A stretch of 64,000 nt of DNA from NCBI GenBank assembly GCA_019828595.1, contig JAHQRK010000004.1:2046001-2110000 (forward strand), in the 5' to 3' direction. The notes beneath the pieces are model-generated. The model did not search any database, was not told the DNA's origin, and saw nothing but the letters and a program-made list of their open reading frames with translations. The DNA comes from Aphanomyces cochlioides (Eukaryota > Oomycota > Saprolegniomycetes > Saprolegniales > Verrucalvaceae). Below, one piece after another: positions 1 through 12,500 of the stretch (the first letter of the stretch is position 1; each line of letters opens with the position of its first letter). The translations under genes and the position numbers were made by a program.

Positions 1-10
1 ATGGGTATAG

Positions 11-1139
11 TTTATCCAATTGAATTCGCACCAAAAGGAACTCGTAGTGGCTCTTTTGCTCGAGCATCCCTCTGCATCGGACGAAAAACTCGCTGCAGGC
101 TCTGGTCTTGCAACTGGTGACTCGAAAGTCACAATTGAAGAGGAAGACGATGAATCCACGATTCCTGCAGCTGCGCCGCAAGACAACAAGCCCAAGATTC
201 TCCAGGAAACAGTGCTTGAATTTGCATTTGGTGATAAGAAACCAACACTGAAAGCTCGAGAATTGGTACCTATTCAAGATTGAGGCAGTCCTTATGGTAT
301 ATTTGTAGGCCTTGGACATGGACAAGAGCGCGTTCGGCACAACGGCTGCTGAAGATATTACTGGTGTCAGCATTTGGTCTGCGTCGCTCATTTTGAGCCG
401 CTGGGTCATTGAGGATGCGGCTCGATACGCTGGAAAATCTGTCTGCGAACTTGGCGCTGGTTGCGGCGTGAGTGGACTCGCTTGCTACCTCTACACACAA
501 GCCAGTCGCGTCGTACTCACCGACTTGTATGAGCACACTGTGGACAATCTGAAACACAATGCCGACTTGAATCGCGCCCGAAGCAGCGAAGGCTCTAACC
601 CCGAAGGCTGCCATGAATGCGGCACATTGCAGCGCTTCACAGTCGAAAATCCCGAGGGCAAACTCATGCTCTGCGGACGATGCTGCGTCGCGGCTTACTG
701 CTCTCGAGAATGCCAGAAAGCAGCTTGGAAAGCCCACAAGACCGTATGCAAGCAACTTGCACTCGAACGCAAGCCAGAACTCTCAGTCGCTGCTATCGAC
801 TGGGCCGACCCAGAAACGTACGGACCTCGAGGTGTCTACGACATTATCTTGGGCAGTGATTTGGTCTACCACAAGGATATTGCACCAGTACTTGCTCAAG
901 TGGTCGAAGCTCTACTCGCGCCTCAAGGACAGTTCCTCCACGTGGCGTCACAAGCCCGCGATGCGCTCGTCGAGTTCAAACAAGCCATGGAAGCTCGTGG
1001 ATTCGAATGCCACATTGACATCGTACCGGATCGTTTCAAGGAGAATCCTCTCGTTGGATCGGCCAACTTGTTTGACTTGCATTTCAACGAGATGGACGAC
1101 ACGTACTGCATGTACACGTTTACAAAGCTAACGCATTAA
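11..1139 (+). CDS. Family-16-type lysine methyltransferase with an inserted MYND zinc finger (5' partial)
   Basis: The predicted protein is a Rossmann-fold SAM-dependent methyltransferase of the METTL21/EEF2KMT type, which methylates lysines on cytosolic proteins. Exon 1 runs from the window edge to about 265. A 43-nt intron (266-308) follows and exon 2 ends at TAA 1137-1139. Visible motifs are the SAM loop VCELGAGCGVSG, the acidic strand VVLTDLYEHTVDNLKHN and the late motif DIILGSDLVYH, which corresponds to the family's D/E-x-x-Y/F region. Between the acidic strand and the next strand sits a MYND finger: CHECG, then LCGRC, YCSREC and HKTVC (about 600-760). No in-frame ATG starts exon 1. An in-frame stop lies at 8-10 and a possible acceptor AG at 9-10, so the true start is probably left of the window. 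The methyltransferase call is firm; the substrate is unknown. Confidence 0.82.
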
Positions 1140-2423
1140 ACATCTTGTCGTTCCTGTCTCGAGGTGGATTCAAACTCGGAAGGAGACTAAGCACTTTGAA
1201 CCTACGCGAAATGCCATTTACACAACCAGCACAGACGAGAGGCATACCTGCAACGGCCAAAGACAGCTTCCCAGTTCTCATGAGCATTTCCAGTGCTGTA
1301 CGGCGACAAAATTTGGCCGCCACGTCGACGTCTTGTGGCTTTTGATCGATTGATTTGGTATTCGATCGAGGTCTACGTGGAGTATGGTTATTTTGAGGTT
1401 CAGTCAAGCTAATCAAGCAGTGAACCTGAGCTGTCAAGACCAAGTAGATCTGCCAACCGCACAAGAACGTAACGAGAAGTCCTGCTGACGTTGAGATGAG
1501 GAAAATACTGTACATAGATGCTTGAGGGCCTAGAAAGAGCATTGACGAGCTCAGGACATGCGCCATCTAATTATAAATTAAGACAATGAGTGCCTCGGGG
1601 TAACACCTTGATCAATTCTGCTTTGCTGATGCTCCCGATGGCTGGCGAGTAGGTCAAGAAAGAGCAGAACCAACATGCAATCGTTAGCCAAATCAAAAAG
1701 CTGCAGAAGTACTATATGGAGGAAGTTTGTCAGGAATGTTGAGACCATGAGGATAAACTTACTCGTGTGTTGTTCACCCCGACGCAGTTATTGATCCAAG
1801 GACAGTGATGATCCATTTGATCAACACACATATCACAGATCGAGCAATGGTGGGCACGGCTTGGGCGGTGGTTGCGGCATTTACGGCAGTACGACGTCGT
1901 TGCAGCAGTGGTTACCTGTGGTCGAGGAATTGGTGGAGGAGCCGTTAATGAGACAAAGTCTTCATCGGAATCTTCATTGAACTCGACTTCCTCATCAAGA
2001 CGTTGGATAGGAACTGTACCCTAATAGCTCAGTTAGATACTCACGGGACTGTTGACAAGCGCCTACCGGGTCTGTCACGATGCACATAATGTAGTTGAAC
2101 ATGATGTTGAACAGCAAAAAGACGACAACGCCCGAGTACGCTAACATCTACAAGTAGTTTATAAGCAACAACTTTTGCGCAGCTCAGCGTACGCCGAGCG
2201 TTGTCGTTGCAATACGCGGAACCACGCATCGAATCAAGATGCCGCCACAAAATGCAATCAAACCTGCTCCAAAGTTATCGACTTGCTGCATTTCTCGAGA
2301 CAAACCTGAAGCCATGGCAACAAATAAAAAACCACCATGTCGAATGACGAAGACGCCGGACCTCGTCACCGAGTACATGACGAAGAAGACGCATTCAAAG
2401 CACGCATTCTGGATCTTCGTCAT
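1120..2423 (-). CDS. DHHC-type palmitoyltransferase
   Basis: An integral membrane S-acyltransferase that attaches palmitate to cysteines of target proteins. Spliced exons give two N-terminal membrane helices, including one in the exon at about 2075-2150. A DPGTVP-like motif then forms across an intron. The cysteine-rich core contains YCRKC, HRPSRAHHCSICDMC and the catalytic MDHHCPWINNCVG at about 1790-1890. Two more helices follow (about 1440-1560). A TSIEYQ sequence appears exactly where the family's TTxE motif is expected once a small intron ending near 1372 is removed. The last exon reads ENWEAVFG then RFKVLSLLPSLNPP, a normal PaCCT-like tail. The ATG at 2421-2423 opens the first exon. The final codons overlap the convergent methyltransferase gene by about 20 bp. 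Confidence 0.85.
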
Positions 2424-2570
2424 TGCCGCGGTGTGCGAAGGTGGAAAGATTGTCGGACCAATTGAAACTTGTCATGTCTCGAATAAGAACCAATCTCTTC
2501 CACAAATTCAGTTTGAATATAATTTATTGACCAATCAAACCACTCCAAATTTTTCATAAATCCAATAATC

Positions 2571-4080
2571 CTATATTATAAACCAATCAGAATCCGATAA
2601 ATTCTGGATAATGTGAGAACTGACGATCACTCCATCTCGTGAGGCGAGAGCTCTATCCAAGAGGGATCGCGATTTGAGAGCACCGAAGAGTTTTGATTGA
2701 TATTGACACAATGTGATCACCTTGTTTGTGAAAACACCTTGATTCAATCCTTTCGTCGACAACGGCAAACTTGAAACCCAAACGCGAAGTATTCTGTGCA
2801 CTGACAATCGTTCGTTGGAAAATGGTGAGGACTTGACAATAACCTGATCTTGCACATGGAGTCATGAGAGAGTCAATTACATGAAATTCCGCAGGATAGC
2901 GCGTACTGTCAGTTGCTCGAGGTTCACGAACGCGTTGGTCTGGAAATGCAGACTTGTTCTTGATACTCTTGACGTACTTTCTATCAGATTTCCAATCGAC
3001 ACCACTGACGAGATTCCAGCCCAGTACTCGAAAAGCTTCCTAGCGCTTATGAGTATGTATCATTTTGAAGTATGCTTGCTTCGTGGCAGGGGTCTTTTCC
3101 AACGACGCACTTGCACTTCCTTCCACATCAGGGCATATTCGAAAATGACAAGTTGGCGCGCTTTTTTAAAGATACTTTTTGATTCTGGCCAATGAAAGTC
3201 GTCAAATGATGTCATTTTCAAATTTGCTTCATCGAAGTAAATTGTGGACGCGTGAGCTATTCCTCACTGCAAATGCCTAACTCAAGGCAGGTATAACCCC
3301 GTGTTCTCCTCTTCACATTGAAAGAAACTTGCCAGGCAAAAATGAGCGCTTTGGACTTCACGTCATTTCCATCGATCGGGGTGTCAACTATCAAATATCC
3401 GCATGAAATATCAACGTTGGTGATGCTGGGAAAAGCGACACTATCTCCTTACAACGTACTTACATGATGTTGCATCTTTCCAAATGTTTGCAGTCTTTGC
3501 ATCGTTTACACCGCTACAGTTGCCAACTTGAGAGAGGTGGAAATCTTTTTGTCCTTGGTGTATGACTACGTAGAACTTCAAGCAACCTTCCAGAAAGGAT
3601 GTTGACGAAGAATCCAAATTGAATAGTAATTGCAAGCAAGATGTCATCAGGATGATTGATGAGATCATATTGATTATATGCCGCATTTGCTCCAAAGACT
3701 CAACCACTTGTGTGACTAATGGTTATGTCAACAAACCTGTCTCGAACTCTTGGACGTTTGTGGAAATCACCTCATTTTTTATGACATAAATTGCCTCGAT
3801 AGGTTTCGTCTTCAATTGGTGATACCTAACGTAGTCATCTTCAAGATCAAAGCAAATTGATTTGTGTATGAATGTAAGGTTAACATCTCATCAAATGCCA
3901 ACAATATCCCAGGCCCTTTTATGGTGCACCATCGTTAGCATGTTCAAGTCAACAATAAGGTCGACAAAAATGGATAATTGCGCTGCCATTCATCGAGAAG
4001 ATTGCCATACTTGTCATGAATGCTCGAGCAGTATTGCTGAGATTATCATTGGATATTCAGTTCAGTAAATATTCTAGGAT
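2571..4080 (-). other. Unresolved coding-like region, probably a multi-exon or decaying gene
   Basis: No family was recognised. Several minus-strand stretches read like protein but lie in different frames. One (about 3540-3690) contains NAAYNQYDLINHPDDILLA followed by a hydrophobic run. Another (about 3330-3460) contains FPSITNVDISCGYLIVDTP, and a third (about 3080-3240) contains MTSFDDFHWPESKSIFKKA. The two longest continuous frames, at 2571-2865, overlap and cannot both be right. Possible GT..AG introns separate some blocks, but not every junction can be closed, so either many short introns or decay is possible. The region is more AT-rich than its neighbours. Confidence 0.3.
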
Positions 4081-4203
4081 ATCCATCAATTCAAACCTTC
4101 AGCCGATGTAAGACGAAGTCCCAATTGCTTATCGCGTCCACACATTGATGAGCATCTGTGTGGCATGATTCCTAGGGCTAGCGATGTATGGTGGTGCTTG
4201 ATT

Positions 4204-6313
4204 TCAGCGCCATTTATTCCAGAACGCAAATCCTTTCTTCTTGCTTGCTGCTTTCACAACTACTGACGCCACGTTTGTCCTGAGCTCTTTCTTCGATAGC
4301 CCTTTTGCTTTTTTCTTTCGATAGGCACGCTGTATGACAGTTGCTGCCTTTTGCTTTTGACCAAACGCGTGGTACTTATCCCGAAGTCTTTTCATTTTGC
4401 TCGATATCTCTGGAACATTTTCCATATCCTAAGGAAAACTTATGTGCCCTTTGTCAAAACAACTTGATTACCTTTGCAAGATTCAAGACGGCCTCAACGC
4501 GCAATTCTCGAGAAAGTGAAGACCTAAACACCTTTCTTAGGAGATTTCACTCGTGCCATTGCTCCTACGCAGTAGAATGATCTTTCCCTCTTGGTGTCTC
4601 AAGGTCAATTTGTTGTCGTCGAGCATTCTCAAGCATGTTTACATTGCGCCATACATGTGGTGCATTATCCAAAAGCTGCTGTGAACTACCGTTTTGCCAT
4701 GACAACCAATCTCAAGATATTGTGAAGCCTACCTGTGACGGTGGAGTTGTTCCGCCGGAATGCGTGGAAGTTGAGCATCTTGCGCTGCTTTTAATTGTTT
4801 TTTCCACTCCTTTGGCACGTTTTAGTGAGAATCAACTTTTTCAGTCAACCTCAATGCCAGCATTTGATAAAAGATACGAAGACACAAATGACGACGGCCT
4901 GGATCACAACTCTTTGAACAATTCTAGCTCGTTCAAACTTACTTGTTTTTTACAGCGTGGGCAAAATGAAGGCATTCATCCATTTCAGCCTACGCACTTG
5001 GATTATTGGCATTTCAATTTGAAAAAGGTACCTCCATCGAGTGTTTGAATTCGACAAAGGCTTGAGAGATGATATTTTTTCGGCCACGGAAAAACTCGAC
5101 GCCTTCACTCAAGACACGCTGTTGCGCTTCGACATGTTTTACATACTACAAGATGAGCTGCCATCAGATTTTCCTCGATGATATTTGTCTCCGCGTACAA
5201 AGGCTGTGGTTTTCTCCACGAGAGCATCCACTTGGTCGTGGTTATTCATGAGCTCCAAGCTCCTTCGCATGGACGCACCAATCTAAACGAGTTTGTAGTC
5301 ATCGTGGCAATCGGAGGAAATACCTTTTTGTGGTCCAAGGTGTTCAAAGAACGATTTTGGCACATGCGGAAGCGATATGCTGGCAATTTTGCCACTGGAT
5401 TGTCCACGCAATTGACTTCTTCCAACTCGGTCAAAGCAAACACGACTTTGGCGAGCTACAAAAGCTATTCCTTTTGACGTCTCAAGGTCATGGGTACCGT
5501 GTCCAAATCGCTCAATTGATTGAAATTCAGTGACAAGAGTCGCATTTTTCCCAAAGGTAAGAGCCACGTCAAGCCTGAATCGACGGTTGGGTCCACACCA
5601 AAGCGATTTGACTGAGCCAAGAGCACTCTCAATCTATCGAATGTGTTTGTTCAAGCAAGTTTGAGCTGTGGGAACAATTACTCCGTCAAGTGTTCGATGC
5701 CTTGAAACGAAGTCAGCTGGTTGGCGTTCAAATTGAGCTCTTCCAGGCGGTGGCATGCTCTAATTCCTTCGAGAGTTTGAAGTTGGTTGTTGGAAATGTC
5801 CAAATGGACGAGGCAATTTGATGGCCAGAGCCAAGTGAGCGACTTGAGGAAGCATATTCAAACTCACTTATTGAGAAATCCCTACCTCGATGAAGTTGTT
5901 GCCGGCGTGCAAATGACACAAGTGCTCCAAAACTTCCAAGCCTTCCAGAGTTCGAATCTGTTTTGCCGGTAGAGCCACAAAGCACTCTCTCTCAGACGTA
6001 CCTGATTGTGGGTCAAGTGAAGTTCTCGCACGTTTGGGAATGCATCGATACCATGGACGTTGCAAAGTCGATTGATGGAAGCGTCCAAGACGACAATGGA
6101 GCTGAGCGAAAATGGCAGCGTGGTTTCCTTTCCATCCGACCTGCGTTATCTCATGATTAGATTCCATGCAGGTATGGACGTTACGATGTCAAGTGCAGCG
6201 CTTTGAACGATCCAAGCTGTTTGTACTTGACCGAGAAGGATGTGTACGGTGTGGACGAACGATCTAATTGCCATGCTGCCGGAGGTTCGACTGAAAGACG
6301 TGTCCAAGTCCAT
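4204..6313 (-). CDS. Leucine-rich-repeat protein with C-terminal IQ motif
   Basis: The gene is split over many small exons. The ATG at 6311-6313 opens an exon joined by an intron (about 6130-6178) to the first clear repeat, SLSSIVVLDASINRLCNVHG followed by FPNVRELHLTHNQ. Further repeats are IRTLEGLEVLEHLCHLHAGN, CLVHLDISNNQLQTLEGI, LEELNLNANQLTSFQGIEHL and MRLLSLNFNQLSDLDT. The array closes with an LRR-cap: NPVAKLPAYRFRMCQNRSL ending LDHKK (about 5340-5410). The tail is charged and probably coiled-coil. The last exon (4204-4425) carries an IQ motif, AATVIQRAYRKKK, expected to bind calmodulin or an EF-hand light chain. The architecture resembles LRRIQ/centriolin-type cilium or centrosome proteins; that role is inference. 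Exons in 4430-5100 are the least certain. Confidence 0.68.
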
Positions 6314-6993
6314 TTCATCGGTTTCAGCGAAAGTGCTGAATCAGTAACCGTGTACAGCCTCTGGAACACTCAACTCTAGCTGGATTTTCTCGTCAACCGA
6401 GAGATCTATCATGCTCGTGTCCTGTCTAACTCAATCTTCCCTTTTGCTCTGCGTTGGTCTTCATTGAGCACAAGCCAACGATGACGTTTCTACCGTTTGA
6501 ACTGCCACCACCACTACCTAGTAGTAACTATTCGAGTGTATCTGCCCAAGCTTCATCCTCTACTTGTCTTTTAGCCTCGAAACCCCGCTTCTATGATGGT
6601 TTGCCCGCTTCAACCCTGAGGATCCAACATGGCGAGAAGAAAAATAATTTTCAGACGAGCACAATATATTTACAATATATTTTGTGATAAATATTGTCTT
6701 TTTCACTGAAATTTGTATTTTTGACTAATAATTGAAATATTCTCAAATACTATTCAGGTATAGTGAGTTCAAGTGTAATATGAAAGTACATTCAACAAAG
6801 TAAAGTTTTGAATGTGTGTTTTGCGTGTGTTTTCGTGAAGAGGCAAATACTCGATTCTGATTGGCTATAGATTTCAAATAGATTTGGAAAAATAGATACA
6901 TATTTCACCCCGGTCACAATTTAGTGAATGTAGCAATATATTTTACAATATATTTTTGTTGGAAATTTATTTTGAATCGAAAAAGGAGCACTG
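6314..6993. promoter_or_regulatory. AT-rich intergenic region with CAATATATT pairs and a CCAAT box
   Basis: This is the divergent spacer between the LRR/IQ gene and the SWI3 gene. It is strongly AT-rich and holds two close pairs of CAATATATT, near 6660-6684 and 6933-6956. It also contains TTCTGATTGGCT at about 6854-6867, a CCAAT box on the opposite strand. The same twelve bases recur near 24,862. No convincing coding exon was seen in 6380-6990. Confidence 0.45.
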
Positions 6994-9485
6994 ATGGCCG
7001 AAGCGGCGATCAAGCTCGATCGTCCGATTCCAGGCGAGACGAGAGACGACGATGGATTCCGAAAGGCTGCCTTGCAAGTCATCAATGATTTGACTCAAGA
7101 ATCTATCCAGAAATTAGTCGCCCTTCGACAAAGTGGAGTTCTACCGGGACTCTTTTTCAGGGACACAACGCTCTTGACATCTTATGTGCTTCCACTCCTC
7201 CCTCTCGCGGTAGATTCAAGCAAAGTAGTCGACCACGTTAAAGAAACAGCGACCAAGAATAACGATACGTCCGTCGTGACGCTCTTGTCGCGATCCAACG
7301 TTGAATTTACGGCACAAGACGTCCAAATCAAACACGACGGTATACTCGGTTGATCAAGAGCTCTCTATGCGTGACTGTTGCGCTTAGGCTATCGCGCAGT
7401 TGGTGCTTTAGGCGATTACACTGTGGTGCATTGGCCTGGCCTTCCAGATGCATTTGATACCTACGTTCTCGGCGTTCCTGCGCCAACTCACCCAGAAACA
7501 ATCGATTTGCTCGTTGCCGCTACGGCCGTGTCGTCGGATTTCAACAAGGCCATGGCAAAATATGCACCCATGTGGGTCAATCCATTGGATTTCGCTTTGA
7601 ATTCTACTCAAACCTCTCATGTAAGTCTTCCAAGTCCCATTTGGCGTCCTCATAACGGTCCTTGTAGTCTGGTTCGATTGTTCAACCTCCTCCAAAGAAG
7701 CGCAAAGTCGATACGACCATCTTGCAACGTCTGCAAGGCGACGCTGCGTCGGCAGTGGCGACTCTGCTCAAAGCATCGGCCCAGCCAGCTTCGAATCCAC
7801 TGCTCTATGGCCATTTAACTCCCTCGCCAGCTCCGACTGTGAAAACTGCATTTGGCGTCGATCAACCGAGTGTCGTCGTGCCTAGTTGTAGCCGGTGGTT
7901 CTCTCTCCATTCGATCCATCCGTTGGAGAAACGCATGCTGCCTGAATTCTTCCAAGACAACAAGTCCAAGACGCCACAGGTTGGCCTATCTCCCGCGGTC
8001 CGTCGTCTCATCGACTTTTGTTGCTTCTAGGTCTACATGACATACCGCAATTACATGGTCAATGCTTCCCGCGCCGCGCCGCACGTTTATTTGACCGCCA
8101 CAGCTTGTCGGCGCAATCTTGCTGGTGATGCCTGCTCGATTCTTCGCGTCCATGAATTCCTCACGCATTGGGGCTTGATTAACTACAACGTTCCAGCCCA
8201 TGCGGCACCACAAGGCGTGCCGTCGACCACGTCGTTCGACATGCCGGCCGTCGTACAAGCAGATGAAGCACCGCTGGTCGTCGTCACGCTCTCCAGTGAG
8301 GTTTTCTAACTTTGGCGTAGATTGCTCAGGAATTCTCATGTGAATCCTGCGGCCAGTCGCGCGTGGATTATGAGCTTACAGCCGACGCGAAGCGAAAAGA
8401 ACGCGTTGTACAGCACGGCATGCCCCTGCGAAAGCTAGACGCATGGGGAGTTCGTCCAGGGTCGGGCATTTGCGACCAATGTTTTGCCAAGCACAAGTTT
8501 CCATCCCACTTGGACCCGAGTGATTTTGCCGCCGTGACGCCATTTCTAAGCGTCTCGTCATGGAGCGACGAGGAAATCGACCGCTTGCTTGACGTGCTCA
8601 ATAAGATGGACACGACGACTGCAATCGATTGGAATGAAGTCGCGCTGGTTGTTGGGAAACCTGCTAAGGACTGCGTCGCGCAATTCCTCAAGCTCCCGCT
8701 GGAGAGCCATGCGCAGAAGCAACAAGAACAACCTCTAGCGCATCCAACGAGCAAAGCGCGGCTGAATTACCCGTACATCAGCGCCGTCTCGGACGTAGCC
8801 GAGATCGTCGCGAGCGCTGATCCTTCGCTTGCCCAAGCGGCGACTGCTGCCGCAATTGCTCATTTGGACAAACTCAACCAGCCAAAGCAAGATCCAGCAA
8901 CAGAGACCAAGGTAAACATTTTCATCATGTCCATCATTCTCGGTGAATCTTTTCAAGGGCACGACTGCAGCGACGACAGGAGGAGCGCACGCATTAGCAA
9001 AGAGTGCCAAGGATGCTGGCATGACGAGTACATTCCCGAATGGAACATTTTGTTTGCTCACTTGGAGATTCTAGTCAAGGAAGAAGCGTCGACGCATGAG
9101 GCCGCGGCGAAAACCCAAACAACGGCTGCCGTCGCCGTCGCTGTCCTGGCCACAAGAGCTCATGTACGTTGTGGATGGATGCAGGATGCTCATGCTGCTG
9201 TCGCTGGTGGCGTAGGGTATTGCCAAGCAGGAGGAAAGCACGGTGAAGGAACTCATGGCCGATTTGCTCCAGTGCCAAATGCAACACATTCAACTGAAGC
9301 TCAAGTCGCTCGAGTACTTGGAATCGGCGCTGCAAGCCGAGCGAGACCAGGTAGATCCACTGCATCGAGGAAAGAGTCTCATGGACGATGACGTCTCTTT
9401 GTAGCTGTCCAAGGAGCGATACGAGCTCTACGTTGATAAACTCAACACGGCGCAGGCAAAATTGTCCGCCTCCATCGATGAATAA
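6994..9485 (+). CDS. SWI3/SMARCC-type SWI/SNF chromatin-remodelling subunit (SWIRM and SANT)
   Basis: Nine exons splice in phase to 708 residues: 6994-7339, 7388-7620, 7668-7979, 8031-8300, 8321-8911, 8958-9027, 9075-9163, 9216-9350 and 9405-9485. The middle carries a SWIRM domain, SIHPLEKRMLPEFF then YMTYRNYMVN and ILRVHEFLTHWGLINYNV, which binds nucleosomal DNA or partner subunits. Next come a zinc-like CESCG..CDQC segment and a SANT domain, WSDEEIDRLLDVL with IDWNEVALVVG. The C-terminus is a coiled coil, KSLEYLESALQAERDQLSKE, that in this family dimerises the scaffold subunits. An NLS-like PPPKKRKVD lies upstream of SWIRM. The order is that of SWI3/RSC8/SMARCC. It converges on the p115 gene, with 31 bp between the stops. 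Confidence 0.88.
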
Positions 9486-9516
9486 CGACCACGAGTTTCA
9501 AATTTCAAACTTCAGT

Positions 9517-12500
9517 CTACTTGAAAAAACTCGACAAGAAGCTGACGGCGCCGCGGTCTTGGCTTAGTTTGAGCGCTTTATCGACGCCTTCTTTGCCGAG
9601 CACTTGCTCAAGCACTTCGCGGAAACTTCGGCATTGGATTTCCTATCAACATGACAGCGTTAGCCAGTTTGTACACCTTGCAAACCAACCATGCTACCAA
9701 GGAGCATGAGCAATTCGTCGTCCGACTACATGTGGATGAGATCGCTGGAAGAATGGCCAGCTATACCTCGCGTTCGTGGGACGCAGTGCGAAGTTTTGCG
9801 AGTTCGGCTTCCATTTGATGCATTTTCTACGCACGAGAGCGATCAATCGCTCCTTGTCGTGGAGATTTTTACCTCGGTTTCTCTCTGAAGCTGGTCAAAG
9901 ACAGCTTCGAGACGCTTGATTTCCTCTTGCGACTTGTCCTGCTCACGAAATGAACCTCCTCGCGCTGCGATTGCCGTCGTCGTACCCGTGAAATGCGCAG
10001 CTCCGAGATTGCCACGTCGTGCTTTTGTTGCAACTCCCTCAGCTGCGCTTGCAACGCCTAGACAAATCCCACAAACTCATCAACAACATTGACGCTGTTG
10101 TGTCGTCTACCTCGTCGAATTTCAGCTTGAGATCGTGCTCTAGATGCTTCAATTGCTGCTCATGGCGCGCCACCACAGTCGACACAGTCGTCGTATGCGT
10201 GGCTTGAGCTTTTTCAAGCTCCTGCTCGAGCGCGGCGACTTTTGCCGTCAGTGCTTCGTCGACTAGAGCATCTCATGAGTCGCTTTGTCTCGTGGAAGAG
10301 TCGTCTACCAAAGGACGATTGCGTCTGTTGGTCGTGCTTGTCAGTCGCAGCTTGGGAAATCAAATTTTGATGCGCCGTCAAAAGATCGATCGTCTGCCGC
10401 GACGCGTCCAGCTCTTCGTCCTTCTCGTCGAGGAGTCGATTCAAGCGGAGGACTTCATTTTCGAGTTGCTCCACGCGTAGTTCATGCTTGGAATTGTCGA
10501 GGACTGGAGCTTTGACGACGACTGGCGCTGGTGCTGCTTGAGGAATAGCGCCGCTTTGTAATTTTTTCAGCTCTGCTTCTTTTCGCTGAAGTTCCTTCTC
10601 GACCTACGACACGAAATCAATCCGCGCTGGCATCGGCATGGAGGAATTACCAAGTCGTTGGACTGCGTCAGGCCGCGAATGCGCGCTTCGTTCGTTTCCT
10701 GAATATGCTTGAGCTCCGCGATGAATTGGTTGGCGCGCTGGAGCTCTCCCTCGAGCGAATTGACGCCGCCGTCGGGCTTTTGCTTGAGTTGTTCCTGCAG
10801 CGCATGCAGTTGCTCGTCCTGCATGCGGATTAAATCCTGGTACGCTTTCGCACGACTGTCTTCGTCCTTGTCGTTGCCCATGTAGACGTTCATGATGCCG
10901 ACGCGCGTCGCTTCTGCAGAGAAACGCATGTTTAGCCGTGAGATGCGTCAAATTCGGGATCGACATACCCGCGACGTGCTTGTACAATTGCGCAAATGCC
11001 TTGTCGTAGACGACAAATCCATCGGGCGAGCGCTTTAAATCTACAAGACATGAGCGTCGTCGTCATGAAAAGCGGCGGCGACGACGAATTACCTCGGAAA
11101 TTCGAGAGTTGTTGGAAATTCACAAAGGCGTCGGTGAATTTCTGCAAGCCAACTTGGCGCGTGATCATGTTGAGCAATTGCTCCTTCTTGAGCTGAATAG
11201 TCTACAAATGCCGCGTCAATTCCTCGAATCGCCCGCCGCTGCTTACTTTGCCGTCTAATCCTTCCAAACACGTGCCTAAAAGCATGGCGGAAAGCCCTGC
11301 CATTTCAACCTACGTAGCTTGGAACACGTGGCGTGGTCGATTGAGTTTACCTCCAAGTCGTCGATGGATTTGGGGCGATCCATGGCGTTGCAAAAGTACG
11401 TGAGCGTCGGCACGGACGTGACAACTTCCTGGATTGCAGGCGGACAGCCTTGGATCCAGCTCAGGATCAAGCGAAAGAGTGCAAGCAGGAGAGAGTAATG
11501 AGGCTTTGTCCATGAGATTTCAACGAGCCATTTCAAGCACGTGTTGAGGAAATAGCTGCCGCTTGTCGCGTGCGTTTGGTTTGGGCCGGGGACACGCAGC
11601 GCCAAAAGTTTGCACTCGCTGTTGTGCATCTAGCAACATCTCAAGTTGGCTATCCAAGCTTGACGTACCAAACTTCGCCACCGAGCGCAGCATTTCCACA
11701 CGACTTTGGTCGCATCTCTCGGCGTGAGGGACAAGGCGACAGTCTCGTTCTTCACGATCGACTCTACGTGTCAAAGTTGAGATTTCCAGCGACTTTGACG
11801 AGCTGCAAACCCAAAGTTGTGGCCAATTTCGACACGAGCACATGTCCAAGAGGTTCAATGGGGCCATTCTACGTGTAGGAATTAATTCCATGGCGGTCGA
11901 AGCGGCAAACTTCATGAGGAGGAGGAGCGTGAATGTGCTGAAGGATTGAAATCTTGGCCAAGTCACTATTCCACACGCAATTCAAGAGCGTCCGCGACGC
12001 CGCTGCGCATGAATCCCCAGTCAGTCGGAACGAATTCAAAGGTTTCCATACCTCCAAGCGGCGTTTCTTCATGATGGACGTCTAATTCCAAGCATTTGCT
12101 TAGGAGATACGCCGGTCCGGAGACTGTGAGCGTCAAGAGCATCAGTTGGTTTGCCTCGTTGTTCTGGCACATGAGATGCAGCACCTACGGATTCTCATCA
12201 GGCGGAAACTCGGTGCGCTGGGGCGTACGTTGAGCGCATCGATTCGATCGGCGTCGGCGCCATGACATGCTAATTCCCCCAGCATTTGGACGACTTCATA
12301 CTGCTGCGCCAAGAACGCTTGGACAAGCGGGAGCTCGTCGTTGCGCTTCGCTTGATCGCGCTTGGCGATTTCGTCGAGAGCTTCGCCTTGGACCTACCAG
12401 CAAGGATAGAATAAGTCCCAGACGGCGACGTGGAGCGTACATTGGCATAGACTGGGCCGACGAGACAAGCTAGAATGTCCAGCGTGCTCTTCATGCCCAC

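Noticed and set aside
6181..6369. 62-residue minus-strand ORF at the LRR gene start
   Set aside because: A neighbouring frame gives an ATG and an in-phase intron into the first leucine-rich repeat, so this frame was taken as a shadow.
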